NCBI RefSeq assembly: GCF_013466605.1
Contig: NZ_CP059162.1
Location: 496,001-560,000 of the forward strand
DNA: 64,000 nucleotides
Source: Pseudomonas chlororaphis subsp. aurantiaca
GTDB taxonomy: Bacteria; Pseudomonadota; Gammaproteobacteria; Pseudomonadales; Pseudomonadaceae
Reading direction: 5' to 3'
The position numbers and the translations under genes were made by a program. Positions 33,263 through 41,179 of the stretch are shown piece after piece; the stretch's first letter is position 1, and each line of letters opens with the position of its first letter. The notes under the pieces were generated by a model. The model did not search any database. It was not told the origin of the DNA and saw only the letters and a list, made by a program, of their open reading frames with translations.

Positions 33263-34421
33263 TGGGGCTCCTTGCCGGTTCGGCGATGTTCGGGGTCGAA
33301 GGGACCAAAGGTGTTCGGTGCAGCCCGGCCAGGGCCGGCATCAGGGTGGCGATCAGGCCCATGAGCATCAGCGCGAAATACAGCGCCGGACTGATCAACT
33401 GTTGCTGCAGCAGCAGGTTGAGAAAAACGATCTCGCTCAGCCCGCGAATGTTCAGCAGCACGCTTTCCCGCCAGCGGCTGGCGCCCTTGAAGGAGGCGCC
33501 GGCCCAGCCCAGGCCGAGCCAGTTGCCGAGCAGCTTGCTGGCAATCGGCAACAGCAGCAACGCCCCCAGCTGTACCCAGCCGAGGCTGTCCATGGCGCTG
33601 TGCACGTTGATCTGCACGATGCCGAACGTGAGGATCAGCGGGATGGCGATAAAGGTCTGCAAACGGCTCATCCAGGCTGCCTTTAACGGCAGCACCAGCG
33701 GCACCTTGAGAGCGGCCATGCACAGCAGGTAGCCGATGCCGAAAATCAGCGCGTTGAGCTTGTAGTGTTCGGCCACCACCAGCAGGCCGAAGAAGCCCAG
33801 GCTGTGCAGCAGCGGCTGGCGCAGGCCGAGGCCGCGCAGGAGCAGCGGCAGGCAGGCGCCAGCCAGCGGCAGCAGCAGGCTGCTCAGGTGCAGGCTGCCT
33901 TGGGCGACGCCGAACAGGGTCCAGCAGCCGAGGTCGATGAGGATCGCGGTCTGTACCAGGCGCCGGGTGGCCAGCGGCGGGTAGTCGATGTGCCGCAGGT
34001 ACAGGTACAACACCGGAATCGCGGTAATGGCGAACAGCAGGCCGACCGCCAGGGAACTCAGCCAGGGTTGCGCCGGCAACAGCCAGACCGCCGTCGCCAG
34101 GCCGCAGGCGAAGGGAATGGCGAAGCTCGGCAGGGCGATCTTCAGGCTCTGGCGATCCAGGCGCAGGTCGATCACGTCTCTGAGGATATGCCCCAGCAGC
34201 AGAGCGAAACTCAAGCCGTACAGGTTCTTCAGCCAGGCCGGCGAGACCAGTTGGGCGCCACTCAGTTGCCAGTGCGGTTCGATCCAGAACAGCATCAGCA
34301 GCGGCAGGCCGAAGGTCGCCAGCAGCAACTGGCTGACGATCGGGATCAGGCCGAAACGGCTGCCGATGCGGGTGGCGAGCGCGAACAGCAGCAGCGCCAT
34401 GAGCCAGAACAGGGCAGTCAT
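33249..34421 (-). CDS. CPA2/Kef-type cation-proton antiporter-like membrane protein
   Basis: A 390-residue protein with about 11-12 hydrophobic segments and no soluble regulatory domain, similar to the membrane part of Na+/H+ or K+/H+ antiporters. It lacks a clear double-Asp motif; single acidic residues remain in helices (AILIDLGCW, RDVIDLRL). The ATG at 34421 overlaps the MMPL stop as TGATG; an in-frame GTG lies one codon upstream. It is not part of the minimal ape set. It may supply ion coupling for export or be a lipid/pigment transporter, both inferences. Confidence 0.75.
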   Translation of the reverse strand: MTALFWLMALLLFALATRIGSRFGLIPIVSQLLLATFGLPLLMLFWIEPHWQLSGAQLVSPAWLKNLYGLSFALLLGHILRDVIDLRLDRQSLKIALPSFAIPFACGLATAVWLLPAQPWLSSLAVGLLFAITAIPVLYLYLRHIDYPPLATRRLVQTAILIDLGCWTLFGVAQGSLHLSSLLLPLAGACLPLLLRGLGLRQPLLHSLGFFGLLVVAEHYKLNALIFGIGYLLCMAALKVPLVLPLKAAWMSRLQTFIAIPLILTFGIVQINVHSAMDSLGWVQLGALLLLPIASKLLGNWLGLGWAGASFKGASRWRESVLLNIRGLSEIVFLNLLLQQQLISPALYFALMLMGLIATLMPALAGLHRTPLVPSTPNIAEPARSPSANS

Positions 34422-36754
34422 CACAGGGCAGGCTCCGTAGCGGGCTGGCGCTGACGACCGGCCCAGGGCGCCAGGATAAAGCTGAAGGCCAGGCCCAGGC
34501 TCACCGACAGGCCGAAGTTGCTGACCGCCGGGGTGCTGGAAATCGCCAGCAGGCCGAACGACAGCCAGGTGGTCAGCGCTGCAAGCAAGGTGCCGAGCAG
34601 GCTCACGGCGGCCCCGCCGACCTGTTCACGCATGAGGATGGCGTAGTCGACGCTGATGGCGGTCACCAGCAACAGGCCGAACAGACTGAACAGGGTCAGC
34701 GGTTGCCCCAGCCAGCCCAGGCTGGCGAGGCTGCACAGGGCCGCCAGCAGCGGCAGGGCGACGAGGCGCAGGGCGCCGCCGAGGCCGAACGGCAGGATCA
34801 GCAGCAAGACGATCAGCACGCAGGAGGCGAGCTTGAGCTCGGCGGCGCTGACCTGGGTGGCGGCGAACACTTGGTTCAGCTCGCCCAGGCGATCCACCAG
34901 TTGCACCCCGGGCAGATCCTGCGCCTGGATCCGCAGCAGCTGTGGGTTGTTCAGCCCCTGCAGGCTGACCATGGCCGCCACACCGTTATCGGTGGGGCCC
35001 AGCCACAAGGTGCGGTAGGGCTCGGCCAGCGGGCCTTGCAGGGCGCTGTCGATGTCTTCGTCGGGCAGTGCCCGCAATTGCGCGAGTTCCGCGTTCAGGG
35101 CCGCCACCGGGACCCCGAGATCCAGCAGCGGCTGCCAGTACCGCGGCAGCTCGTCCAGGGCCTGGCGCAGGCGCTGTTGTTCGCTGGGCAGGCTCACCAG
35201 CTGGTTGAGCGACAGGTAGCCCTGGAGTTTTTCCAGGTTGACCAGTTGTTCCAGGCGCTCGCTCAGGGTGCCGAGGCGTTCGAGCAGCTGTTGCTGATCG
35301 GCGCCGCGCACCAGGAAAAACTGGCTGGTGGGCCGGTAGCCGGTAATCCGCGCGATGGCCTGGGCTTCGTTGAGCAGTTGTGGCGGCGCGCCGATCCACT
35401 GGCGGATATCGTTTTTGCTGTCGAGCTGCCACAGGCCACCGGCGCAGAAGGTGATCACCAGCGCCAGCAGCCAGGGACTGGACACGCGCTTGAGCAGCTG
35501 CGTGCGCAGGTTCAGCAGCCATTCGGCCACGCGCAGCGGCCATTGCGCCGGTTGCAGCTCGACGCCGCGCAGCAGCGCCGGCAACAGGCACACCGCGCTC
35601 AGGTAGGCACCCAGCAGCCCGGCGGCGGAAAACACAGCGATCTGGGTCAGGGCCGGGAACGGTGTCCAGGCCAATGCCAGATAGCCGATGCAACTGGTGG
35701 CCAGGCTCAGGCTCAGCCCCGGCAGGGTCAGGCGCAGGGCCGGCCAGCTGTGCCAGGGGCGCAGGCTCCAGCTCTTGGACAGGTAGTGCAGGGGGTAGTC
35801 GACGGCGACGCCGATCAGGCTCGAACCCAGCACCAGGGTCATCACGTGCATGTGGCCGAAGAAGGCCACGCAGGTCACCGCGCCGAACAGCATGCCCACC
35901 AGCACCGGCACGAACGCCAGCAACACCCGCCAGCGACGGAAGGCCAGCAACAGCAGCAGGAGGATGCCGACGGTGGCGCCGCCGCCGACCCAGGTGATCT
36001 CGCGGGAGGCTTGCTGCTGGCCGTTGGCGGCGTAGAGCAGGCCACTGGCGGCCAGCAGCTGGACGTCGGCCTGGGCGGCCTGTTCGCGGCTGTGCTGGAG
36101 CAAGGCCGCCACCTGCAGCGGCAGTTGCATGTCGAAGGCGTTGCCGGTGGTGCGTGCTCGCAGCAGCACCCAGCTCTTGCCGTCGGCATCGGCGATCAGG
36201 GTGCCGCTGCCGATGTCCAGTTGCACCGCGCCACGTTGCGGCTGGCTGTTCTGGATGCGTCCGGTCAGGCCCAGCCAGTCGTCCTGGCTCGGGACCAGGC
36301 TGAAACCGCTGAAGGGGTCGAACAGCGCCTGTACGCGCTGCTGGATAAAGGCCTCGGGGTGCTCGATCAGTTGCTGGCGATCGGCAGCAGCAAGCATCGC
36401 CAGGCGCCCTTGCAGCAATTGCGTGCGCAGCGCCGGCAGGTCGGCCTGCAGGTTCCACTGGACCTTCTCGAACAGCCCGCTGGCCTGCCATTGCTCACCC
36501 AGGCGCCGGGCCATGGCGATGGCCTGCTGGCGCTCGGCGTGACCCACCAGCACCAGCATTTCGCGGTTCAGCGGTTCCTGCATGCGCTGTTCGGCCTTGA
36601 GCTCCAGGGCATCGGGGTCGGTGCCCGGCACCAGCTCCATGAGGTTGGCCGACAGTGGCGCACCATGGCGCCACTGCCAGCCGGCCAGGGCCAGCACGGC
36701 CACCAGCAGGAGCAGGAACAGGCGCGGCCACCAGCGTTCACTCGGCAAAGTCAT
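34421..36754 (-). CDS. ApeM-like MMPL/RND-superfamily exporter
   Basis: A 777-residue MMPL-family transporter with two repeats of a large periplasmic loop and five to six transmembrane helices (about 250-420 and 620-760). The helix VDYPLHYLSKSW matches the MMPL signature around the coupling Asp, and SVDYAILMREQ is its copy in the second half. It is expected to extract lipid-linked aryl polyene from the inner membrane and pass it to the LolA-like protein encoded just upstream, with which it overlaps by 17 bp. Confidence 0.87.
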   Translation of the reverse strand: MTLPSERWWPRLFLLLLVAVLALAGWQWRHGAPLSANLMELVPGTDPDALELKAEQRMQEPLNREMLVLVGHAERQQAIAMARRLGEQWQASGLFEKVQWNLQADLPALRTQLLQGRLAMLAAADRQQLIEHPEAFIQQRVQALFDPFSGFSLVPSQDDWLGLTGRIQNSQPQRGAVQLDIGSGTLIADADGKSWVLLRARTTGNAFDMQLPLQVAALLQHSREQAAQADVQLLAASGLLYAANGQQQASREITWVGGGATVGILLLLLLAFRRWRVLLAFVPVLVGMLFGAVTCVAFFGHMHVMTLVLGSSLIGVAVDYPLHYLSKSWSLRPWHSWPALRLTLPGLSLSLATSCIGYLALAWTPFPALTQIAVFSAAGLLGAYLSAVCLLPALLRGVELQPAQWPLRVAEWLLNLRTQLLKRVSSPWLLALVITFCAGGLWQLDSKNDIRQWIGAPPQLLNEAQAIARITGYRPTSQFFLVRGADQQQLLERLGTLSERLEQLVNLEKLQGYLSLNQLVSLPSEQQRLRQALDELPRYWQPLLDLGVPVAALNAELAQLRALPDEDIDSALQGPLAEPYRTLWLGPTDNGVAAMVSLQGLNNPQLLRIQAQDLPGVQLVDRLGELNQVFAATQVSAAELKLASCVLIVLLLILPFGLGGALRLVALPLLAALCSLASLGWLGQPLTLFSLFGLLLVTAISVDYAILMREQVGGAAVSLLGTLLAALTTWLSFGLLAISSTPAVSNFGLSVSLGLAFSFILAPWAGRQRQPATEPAL

Positions 36755-37445
36755 GTTGCTCCGCGTCGCTCAAGGGCTGGTTGCTGATGCTGTCGTGCAT
36801 CTTCAGAACAGTGCTGTCGCCCTGGGTTTCCAGCAACTCGATGCGCTGCACCAGTTCGCCACCGTCGATGTTGATCTGGTTGAACACCTGCTTGAGCAGC
36901 AGCGAACGTGGGGTCAGGGTCAGTTTCCAGGCCTTGGCGTCGCCGGCCAGGGCCAGCTCGAAGTCTCGTTGCAGGCCACTGCTGTCGCCTTGCAGCACGG
37001 CGAGGAACAGGCGGTTCTGTTCGGCCCCGGCGCTCTTGTTCGGCAGCATTTGCCAGCCGCTGCCATCCCGGCGGGCGATGCCTTTGCCGGTGATGCGGTA
37101 GTCCTGTTGCAGCGGTGTTTTCAGCAGCCACAGCAGGCCATGGTTCTTCGCCAGGACGAAGCTGCCCTTGCTGGTCAGCGGCTGGGGCAGGGCGCGCAGG
37201 TGTTTCTCCTGGACGAAGCTGCCGTGGATCACCTCGGGTCTGGCCAACTGGTCGCTGAGCTGTTGCAGGTCGAAGGCATTGGCCAGCGAGCTGAAGCCGA
37301 GCGCCAACAGCAGGCCCAACAGCCTGTAGCCGCGGCCGCCGGGCTGCGATCGAGCGCGTAGCGGGCGTGGCGTTTCGCTGCTCGGGGTTTGCAGGTGCTG
37401 CCCACCTGGTCGCAGTCTGCGCCAGCGGCTACCAAGGGCTCTCAT
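36738..37445 (-). CDS. ApeL-like outer-membrane lipoprotein carrier (LolA-related) with REP-encoded N-terminus
   Basis: A 235-residue LolA-like periplasmic protein. From residue 41 the sequence LLGLLLALGFSSLANA is a normal signal-peptide core. The mature domain (FDLQQLSDQL, GSFVQEKHL, GSFVLAKNHGLLW) is typical of LolA-like carriers in aryl polyene clusters. Residues 3-41 are encoded by a REP pair (37326-37433) inserted, in frame, between the first two codons and the signal core. The ATG at 37445 overlaps the thioesterase stop (ATGA). A TTG within the signal core could act as an alternative start. If the long form is made, the signal has an arginine-rich 40-residue n-region, and export efficiency is uncertain. 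Confidence 0.82.
   Translation of the reverse strand: MRALGSRWRRLRPGGQHLQTPSSETPRPLRARSQPGGRGYRLLGLLLALGFSSLANAFDLQQLSDQLARPEVIHGSFVQEKHLRALPQPLTSKGSFVLAKNHGLLWLLKTPLQQDYRITGKGIARRDGSGWQMLPNKSAGAEQNRLFLAVLQGDSSGLQRDFELALAGDAKAWKLTLTPRSLLLKQVFNQINIDGGELVQRIELLETQGDSTVLKMHDSISNQPLSDAEQHDFAE
37326..37433. repeat. REP pair (REPIN-like) inside the LolA-like gene
   Basis: Two inverted REP arms are seen: 37326-37352 (GTAGCCGCGGCCGCCGGGCT plus GCGATCG) and 37408-37433 (GGTCGCAGTCTGCGCCAGCG plus GCTACC). Each is close to the Pseudomonas REP sequence. The same arms occur at 60498-60598 in an ordinary intergenic position. Here the pair lies in an open reading frame. Confidence 0.85.
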
Positions 37446-37867
37446 GGCAGCATCCTTTCCACGGCATCGGTGAACACCTTGGGCGAGGCCAGCTGCATTT
37501 CGCGGCTGGCGATCTCCACCGCCACCTGCACCGAGCTGGCGCGGGTCAGGCGTTCGCCGGTTTCCAGGTCGCTGATCAGGTAATTGATCTTCAGGCGGTT
37601 TTCCCACTCCACCAGGCTGGCGCGGACATTGAGCTTCTGCCCGAATACCGCGCCGCGCACATAGCGCAGTTGCAGGTCGATCACCGGCCAGGCGTAGCCG
37701 GATTCGAGCATCTGGTTGTAGTTGTGGCCGAGCTTGTCGAGCAGGGCGCAGCGGGCCACTTCCAGGTACTTCACGTAATGCCCGTGCCAGACCACGTGCA
37801 TGGTGTCGACGTCGAAAAACGGCACCTGGATCTCGGTGTCCGCGTGCAGCACGCCCCGACTACGCAT
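37442..37867 (-). CDS. ApeK-like acyl-CoA/acyl-ACP thioesterase
   Basis: A 141-residue 4HBT hotdog thioesterase. The catalytic Asp lies in PFFDVDTMHVVWHGHYVKY, the signature of the 4-hydroxybenzoyl-CoA thioesterase type. The ATG at 37867 is chosen because GGAGG lies 4 bases upstream; the furthest in-frame start at 37891 has none. It overlaps the ammonia lyase by 8 bp. It may release or proof-read stalled acyl intermediates. Confidence 0.88.
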   Translation of the reverse strand: MRSRGVLHADTEIQVPFFDVDTMHVVWHGHYVKYLEVARCALLDKLGHNYNQMLESGYAWPVIDLQLRYVRGAVFGQKLNVRASLVEWENRLKINYLISDLETGERLTRASSVQVAVEIASREMQLASPKVFTDAVERMLP

Positions 37868-39404
37868 GCAGCCTCCAGTGTTGCTCGGCAATGCGTTGCA
37901 GGCACAGGCGCAGCTCGCCTTCCAGGGCGCGGTCCTCGATCACCGGCGGGAAGTCCTTGGCCAGCTCTTGGTGCATGGCGGCCAGGGCCGGCGGCAATGG
38001 CCGTGCCGCCTCGGCCTGGCCGCGCAGCCAGACGCCCTGGTTGGCGGCCAGCAGGGTAGCGGCGGCGACCTGTTCGGTCAGCTCCAGCACGCGGATCGCA
38101 TCGCGGGCGGCGATGGTGCCCATGCTCACCTTGTCCTGGTTATGGCATTCGGTGGAGCGCGAGAACACGCTGGCCGGCATGGTGTTTTTCAGCGCTTCGG
38201 CGGTCCAGGCGCTGGTGCCGATCTGCACCGCCTTGAAACCGTGGTTGATCATGGCACGGTCCGCCGGGGCGCCGGACAGGTTGCTCGGCAGGCCGTGGTT
38301 GTAGCGCTCATCCACCAGCAGTGCGAGCTGGCGGTCCAAGAGGTCGGCGACGTTGGCCACCAGGTTCTTCAGGCTGTCCATGGCGAAGGCAATGTGCCCG
38401 CCGTAGAAGTGCCCGCCGTGCAGCACGCGCTCGGCCTCGGCATCGATGATCGGGTTGTCGTTGGCGCTGTTCAGCTCGGTTTCGATAAAACCGCGCAGCC
38501 AGCCCAGGCTATCGGCCAGCACGCCCAGCACATGGGGCGCGCATCGCAGCGAGTAGCGGTCCTGCAGGCGGTGCAACGGTGCGGTCGGCGCGTCGATGGC
38601 CAGGTCCTGGCGCAGCCAGGCGGCGACCTGTATCTGCCCCGGGTGCGGCTTGGCGGCGAACAGGCGCTCGTCGAAGTGTTCCGGGTTGCCCTGCAAGGCG
38701 ACCACGTTCAGCGCGGTGATGCGCGTGGCCAGTTGCAGCAGGTAGTCGGCTCGGGCGAAGGCCAGGCAGGCCAGGCCGGTCATCACCGCGGTGCCGTTCA
38801 TCAGTGCCAGGGCTTCTTTTGGGCGTAGTACCAGCGGCTCCCAGCCCAGCTCGCGGTGTACCTCGGCCGAGGTCCGGCGCTCGCCGCGGAACATCACCTC
38901 ACGCTCGCCGGACAGGGTCGCGGCCACGTAGGACAGCGGCGTCAGGTCGCCGCTGGCGCCCACCGAACCCTCTTCGGGGATCAGCGGCAGGATGTCGTGT
39001 TCGAGGAACGCCTGCAGGCGCTCCAGCAGTTCCACGCGCACCCCGGACACGCCGTGGCACAGCGACTGCAAGCGCGCCGCCAGCACCGCGCGGGTGGCTT
39101 GTGCATCCAGCAGCTTGCCCAGACCGCAACCGTGGAAGGTGTACAGATGACGGGGCAGCGCCTCGACGTGTTGCAGCGGCACCGCGACCACGCAGGAGTC
39201 GCCGTAGCCGGTGGTCACGCCGTAGATCACGCCTTCCTTGTCCAGCAGCGAATCGAGGAATTGCGCGCCCTTGGCGATGCGCTGGCGGAATGCGCTGTCG
39301 CCTTGCAGTCGGGGCGGCGCCTGACGGTTGGCCAGGGCCAGCACGTCTTCGATGCGCAAAGGGAGTTCGCCGAAGGTTACCGGCTCAAGCGGATGCGTCG
39401 TCAT
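37860..39404 (-). CDS. aromatic amino acid ammonia lyase (HAL/TAL/PAL family) of the APE cluster
   Basis: A 514-residue MIO-dependent ammonia lyase. Ala150-Ser151-Gly152 (GSVGASGDLTPLS) will cyclise to the MIO electrophile. Tyr61 (YGVTTGYGD) is the conserved catalytic Tyr, and SANDNPII is the second catalytic region. The substrate-selectivity pair is Phe90-His91 (RHLYTFHGCG). This differs from Ser-His of histidine lyases, His-Leu of tyrosine lyases and Phe-Leu of phenylalanine lyases, so the substrate cannot be named. The ATG at 39404 gives the natural N-terminus, and the upstream open frame is inside the acyltransferase gene. It probably supplies the arylacrylate starter for the ligase. Confidence 0.88.
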   Translation of the reverse strand: MTTHPLEPVTFGELPLRIEDVLALANRQAPPRLQGDSAFRQRIAKGAQFLDSLLDKEGVIYGVTTGYGDSCVVAVPLQHVEALPRHLYTFHGCGLGKLLDAQATRAVLAARLQSLCHGVSGVRVELLERLQAFLEHDILPLIPEEGSVGASGDLTPLSYVAATLSGEREVMFRGERRTSAEVHRELGWEPLVLRPKEALALMNGTAVMTGLACLAFARADYLLQLATRITALNVVALQGNPEHFDERLFAAKPHPGQIQVAAWLRQDLAIDAPTAPLHRLQDRYSLRCAPHVLGVLADSLGWLRGFIETELNSANDNPIIDAEAERVLHGGHFYGGHIAFAMDSLKNLVANVADLLDRQLALLVDERYNHGLPSNLSGAPADRAMINHGFKAVQIGTSAWTAEALKNTMPASVFSRSTECHNQDKVSMGTIAARDAIRVLELTEQVAAATLLAANQGVWLRGQAEAARPLPPALAAMHQELAKDFPPVIEDRALEGELRLCLQRIAEQHWRLHA

Positions 39405-40350
39405 CGGTCTTCCAGAAAGGGTAAAAGTTGAACCATTGTTGGGGCGCTTCGAGGCAGTACTGGCCCAGGCGCTCGGCGTAGCGGGCAGTCCACTGGGCGA
39501 TGACCTGTTCGCGGTCGCTGCGCTTCCATGCCACGGCCTCGGTGAAGGGCTCGAGGAACACTCGATAGCGACCATTGTTTTTCAGGCACAGCAGCAGGTT
39601 GACCGGGCATTTCAGCAGGCCCGCCAGCAGCCACGGCCCCTGGGGAAAGGGCGCCGGATGGCCGAGGAAATCCACCCGAACGTTACGCCCGCCATGCAGC
39701 GGTACACGGTCGCCGGCAATCGCCAGCCACTCGCCGCGATCCAGGCGCTGGCTCAGTTGCAGCATGACCGCCGGGTCCAGCTCGCTGACCTGGATCAGCC
39801 GCAGGTTGGTGGCCCCGGCCTCGCCCAGCAGGCGATTGAAACGTTCGGCGTGCTTGGTGTGCACCAGCACGTTCATGGTGACCTTCTCGCCCAGCTCGGC
39901 CAGGGCGCGGCAGACTTCGAGGTTGCCCAGGTGCGCGCCCACCAGCATCTGTCCGCGGGTGCCACGCAACTGGTCGCGCAGCCGGGCCGGGTCGACGATC
40001 TCGATCTGTTCCAGGCGCAGCTTGCCGTTCCACACGTCGAGCTTGTCCAGCAGGGAGTCGGCGAACGCCATGAACTGGCCAAAGACCCGCCAGTGGCTGG
40101 GACGCAGCTCGGCCTTGCCGCTCCAATCGGCCAGGCGCTGCTGGTACAACCAGGCGCTGCGGCGGGCACCGCGGCCGAACAGGAAAAAGTAGAAAACGAT
40201 GATGTACAGCACCGGGCTCAACACCCGGCGCCCGAGCACACGCACGCCCAAGGCGGTGAGCTTCATCAGCCAGAAACTGCCGCGCTCCTTGTGCTCGGCC
40301 CAATGTTGCTTGTCCGGCTGTTTGTCCTGTTTGTCTGGTAGCGCCGTCAT
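39385..40350 (-). CDS. LpxL/HtrB-type lipid acyltransferase (acyltransferase part of ApeJ-like)
   Basis: A 321-residue lipid A acyltransferase-like protein. One hydrophobic segment (about 45-65) is followed by the HxxxxE-type catalytic region (LVGAHLGNLEVCRAL) and by GDRVPLHGG and FLGHPAPFPQGPW, typical of this family. It starts at ATG 40350, overlapping the glycosyltransferase stop by 4 bp. In E. coli ApeJ the glycosyltransferase and acyltransferase are one protein; here they are two adjacent genes. It probably adds an acyl chain to the glycolipid carrying the aryl polyene. Confidence 0.85.
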   Translation of the reverse strand: MTALPDKQDKQPDKQHWAEHKERGSFWLMKLTALGVRVLGRRVLSPVLYIIVFYFFLFGRGARRSAWLYQQRLADWSGKAELRPSHWRVFGQFMAFADSLLDKLDVWNGKLRLEQIEIVDPARLRDQLRGTRGQMLVGAHLGNLEVCRALAELGEKVTMNVLVHTKHAERFNRLLGEAGATNLRLIQVSELDPAVMLQLSQRLDRGEWLAIAGDRVPLHGGRNVRVDFLGHPAPFPQGPWLLAGLLKCPVNLLLCLKNNGRYRVFLEPFTEAVAWKRSDREQVIAQWTARYAERLGQYCLEAPQQWFNFYPFWKTDDDASA

Positions 40351-41081
40351 GCTTGCCACCGTCGCCAGAGGATCAGCGGCGCACGCAGCAACATGCCGAA
40401 GAACAGCCGGGCGTGCATGCTGGAGATCAGCAGGTTGTCGTGGAACAGGCGAAAGTGCGACAGGCCATCCACCGGGTAACGGACCTGGGTCGGCAACCAG
40501 CGCATCGGCTGGTTGCGCCAGGACAGGCGCACCAGAATATCGGTGTCGAAATCCATGCGCTGGCCGATCTTCACCGAGTCGACCAGCGCCAGGACTGGCG
40601 GCAGGGGGTAGACCCGGAAGCCGCACATGGAGTCGGGGATCTGCAACGACAGGGTATTGATCCAGACCCAGACGTGGGTCAGGTAGCGCGCGTAAAAACG
40701 GCCCTTGGGCACGCTGGCGTCGTACTGTGGATAACCGCAGACCAGCGCTTCGGGGTGGGTGCGGGAGGTGGCGATAAAGTTATCCACATCGCGCAGGTCA
40801 TGCTGACCGTCGGCGTCCACTTGCAGGGCGTGGCTGAAGCCCAGGCGCGAGGCTTCGCGCAGCCCGGCCATGACCGCGCCGCCCTTGCCCTGGTTGACCG
40901 CGAGCTTGACCAGGAACACCTGTTCGCGCTCGGCCAGCTGTTCCAGCACGGCGGCGCAGGCCGGGTTGCTGGCGTCGTCCACCAGCACACAAGGCAGGCC
41001 GCTGGCGAGCAGGGCGTCGACCACTGCCGGCACGGCGGCTTCGTGGTTGTAGACCGGGATCACGGCGCAAGGGTTATGCAT
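40347..41081 (-). CDS. family 2 glycosyltransferase (glycosyltransferase part of ApeJ-like)
   Basis: A 244-residue GT2 enzyme with the fold start CAVIPVYNHEA, CVLVDDASN and the nucleotide-sugar/metal motif VDADGQHD. The start ATG at 41081 has GGAGG 8 bases upstream. The frame is open further, but those codons lie in a REP sequence and would not be natural. It probably transfers a sugar to the lipid or aryl head group before acylation. Confidence 0.87.
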   Translation of the reverse strand: MHNPCAVIPVYNHEAAVPAVVDALLASGLPCVLVDDASNPACAAVLEQLAEREQVFLVKLAVNQGKGGAVMAGLREASRLGFSHALQVDADGQHDLRDVDNFIATSRTHPEALVCGYPQYDASVPKGRFYARYLTHVWVWINTLSLQIPDSMCGFRVYPLPPVLALVDSVKIGQRMDFDTDILVRLSWRNQPMRWLPTQVRYPVDGLSHFRLFHDNLLISSMHARLFFGMLLRAPLILWRRWQA

Positions 41082-41114
41082 GGGGGTTGCCTCCCAGGCG
41101 TCCGCCGCGCGGCC

Positions 41115-41160
41115 GATCGCAGCCTTCGTCAGCGGCTGCAAAAAGCCGCTGGGGGCTGCG
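41115..41160. repeat. REP hairpin in the gap between ligase and glycosyltransferase genes
   Basis: The REP arm 41115-41139 (GATCGCAGCCTTCGTCAGCG plus GCTGC) faces a shorter inverted arm AGCCGCTGGGGGCTGCG (41144-41160). It lies in the only gap of more than about 45 bp inside the APE operon (41082-41179). Confidence 0.75.
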
Positions 41161-41179
41161 CTCGCCTGGGGTCAATAAC

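Noticed and set aside
34703..36787. 694-codon plus-strand open frame over the MMPL gene
   Set aside because: Gln/Ala/Gly-rich antisense shadow of a well-defined transporter.
37326..37433. Repeats considered as a CRISPR array
   Set aside because: The repeats are inverted pairs matching Pseudomonas REP sequences, with no regular spacer series or cas genes.
41082..41141. Upstream extension of the glycosyltransferase to 41141
   Set aside because: These codons are REP sequence; the ATG at 41081 has a strong ribosome binding site and the natural GT2 N-terminus.
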